From contig JAVHNS010000015.1 of NCBI GenBank assembly GCA_036872755.1, positions 1 to 64,000 on the forward strand: a stretch of DNA of 64,000 nucleotides, in the 5' to 3' direction. The notes beneath the pieces are model-generated. The model made no database searches. It worked only from the letters and a program-made list of their open reading frames with translations, and had not been told where the DNA came from. The translations under genes and the position numbers were made by a program. Positions 62,213-64,000 of the stretch are shown here, one piece after another. Source of the stretch: Orbilia blumenaviensis. Lineage: Eukaryota; Ascomycota; Orbiliomycetes; Orbiliales; Orbiliaceae. Within the stretch, counting starts at the first letter, position 1. Each line of letters begins with the position of its first letter.

Positions 62213-64000
62213 GAACTTGCGCTTGCATTTCAGCTTGAGCTCAGGCCATTATATATCGATACTTATCGTGATGATGCGATTGTATGCAAGCTGAGGTATC
62301 GTATTGGTTTCTTAGAAAGAGAAAAGAAAAAAAAGGAAGAAAAAGGGGGAGGGCAGAAGGGCGGAAAGAAAGAGGTCGGTCTAATTCCCTGCCGCCTATA
62401 GCTATATGGTTATAGTCAGACTTGCGAACTGTTTATACCAGCTGAAGTCCACTATGCTAACCCCGTAGTATACGCAGTAAGAGACCAACCAGCTTCATAT
62501 TGTGTATCTATGCCCAAAACTATTCAATCGGAATCACCGAAGTAGAGTATAAACTTTACTGTTCACATCCGTGTACAATACAATCGGCGTGATAGATTAT
62601 CCCAAACCGTCGGATATCCCACAGCCCAAGACCAAACAATAATATAATCAAGCCGTATTCATTTCAGCTGCTGTCCCTTTGTGGCCAAAAAACCCTATTC
62701 TTGTGTCAGCCGTTAGGGGGCATTGAGGCCTATACACCCAGCCACACATCAAATATAGCACCGGTGACACGCCCCCATATGCATGCATATCCACAAAAGG
62801 TCGTCTTATCTCCGGCCTTCAAACGAAACCAAAATCCGTGGGTAAAGGCACACTGCAAAGCTTAATTTGCATAGTCGTCACCTTAACGGGCAATTAAAAA
62901 AGAAATCTTTGACTGAGGGGCATCGGTATCGTTTCTGATATCTGATCATGAGCCGTCGTTACACGGGGGGTAGGTATGTGTGTTCAAGAAACATTTATTA
63001 TTTGCAAGTCATTTCCGCAACCTGGAAACCAGGGCCGCTGCTTCATCCGCCTGGTCACACAAGATTTGCAAGAGGGGGCGTTTATCTAGATTCTGTTAGT
63101 ACGGTTTTGCACGGCTGCCATTTTGCCTCAATCTCTACTTTTAATGCCAAATATACATGTGATCGAAGGCTTATACCCGTAGTGAGACTTACATGAGCTG
63201 AACCCTCTATGTTCGAGCTATTGGTATAATGTATGACTTTCTTCTTTAGAGCGAACCAATTACGTTCCAAATCTCCTTCCTAACATATATCATATTCAAT
63301 CATCTACTCCGTAACAGTTAATCGAATGTATATATACACCCCGGTCCCTGCCATCGCCATATAACCCCTCCCCTTCCACCCTTGAGGCGAGTGTAACATC
63401 ACTGTGACGGGCACGAGGACCGATCTCGCAAACTTGCCTCCATTGCCCTCGGCCAACGGGATGGTACAAACTTCGAAGCATGACATTTGCAGCCATGCAT
63501 GAATGATCATCCTGCACTTGGGAATGCTCCTAGCAGGAATCTAGACCCTCTTTTCTTTCTCCCCACTCCCTGCCCTATCCTGGTTTTTTCGCCAATTCCC
63601 GCATCCCGAGTGCGAGAAGAAGTGGCCATTCTTGACGGGATAGAGAGAAACCTTGCATGATTGTAAGTAAGGCCTGTCTCTTCTTTGACTAGGAAAAAGC
63701 GTCGACGTGGTCACAGCGTAGTATCATAGTATATACGTATCGCAATCACTTATAGAAAACTAGCAAGAAGCTTAAGTAGATTGACTTCAATTACAACATG
63801 CATGTATGTATGCACTGACAAGAGACGAAGTGCACATATTGCTTCTGTACAGACGATCAAATAGAACTCTATCTAGAAAAAAAAAAAAGTGGATATATGT
63901 GTACAGATTTAAGGAAGGCCTGGAAGAAGAGTAGGTGCACGGAGAAAGGGCGGAAGAATGCCTACGTAGCTAGCTCACAGGTTAACTTGGCCAGTGAATA
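62213..64000. other. Right end, no gene seen
   Basis: Short open frames near 62948-63196 and 63296-63517 have no domain or splice support. A purine-rich tract lies at 62320-62370. The region may be promoter or 3' flank of a gene beyond the window. Confidence 0.4.

Noticed and set aside
1..64000. tRNA, rRNA, CRISPR arrays
   Set aside because: No tRNA-like cloverleaf with B-box, no rRNA sequence and no spaced repeats of CRISPR type were recognised by eye.

Overview
The window is nuclear DNA of a filamentous ascomycete (Pezizomycotina). The genes are compact and cut by many short GT-AG introns of about 50-130 bp with CTAAC-like branch points. They encode a typical ascomycete set, and the first 16 kb is an extremely A+T-rich block with the C-to-T / G-to-A footprint of repeat-induced point mutation (RIP). 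The class (Leotiomycetes, Eurotiomycetes or other) cannot be fixed from the sequence alone.

Region 1 (1-16.5 kb) is an AT-rich isochore with no surviving gene. Most of it can be resolved. Four ~330-bp LTRs (2467-2798, 8181-8510, 14900-15229, 15690-16021; TGT...ACA ends) separate two degenerate internal regions and one short internal fragment. The whole array is bracketed by a 5-bp target-site duplication, ATATC (2462-2466 and 16022-16026). It is a tandem, shared-LTR retrotransposon array of one insertion that was later destroyed by RIP. Base composition returns to normal between about 16.5 and 17.2 kb.

Region 2 (17.2-27 kb) holds an SMP+C2 lipid-transfer-type protein (+), a secreted protein of unknown family (-), a UBA/zinc-finger/UBX protein (+, five exons), a secreted cupredoxin-like protein (-) and a tetraspan membrane protein (-).

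Region 3 (28-34.8 kb) has a Tcp11/Sok1 protein (-) followed by a 4.6-kb gene-free interval full of microsatellites.

Region 4 (34.8-45.6 kb) has a DENN-domain Rab exchange factor with a C1 zinc finger (+, ten exons), a PP2C phosphatase with two GC-AG introns (-, seven exons) and an AVT-type vacuolar amino-acid transporter with a 12-nt microexon (-, twelve exons).

Region 5 (46.5-64 kb) has the mRNA export factor Rae1/Gle2 (+), carboxypeptidase Kex1 (+), Mediator subunit Med18 (-), endosulfine/Igo1 (-), an SPF45-type G-patch/RRM splicing factor (-), a mitochondrial NAD+-type carrier (-), complex III subunit Qcr7 (+), and two small two- or three-exon genes (-) near 61.5-62.2 kb. The last 1.8 kb shows no gene.

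The genes are housekeeping and signalling functions and do not form an obvious cluster. Two (Sok1/Tcp11 and Igo1) belong to nutrient/PKA-Rim15 signalling, but they are 24 kb apart. Exon models were built by hand. For nearly all multi-exon genes the exon lengths sum to a multiple of three and the joined protein matches the family.
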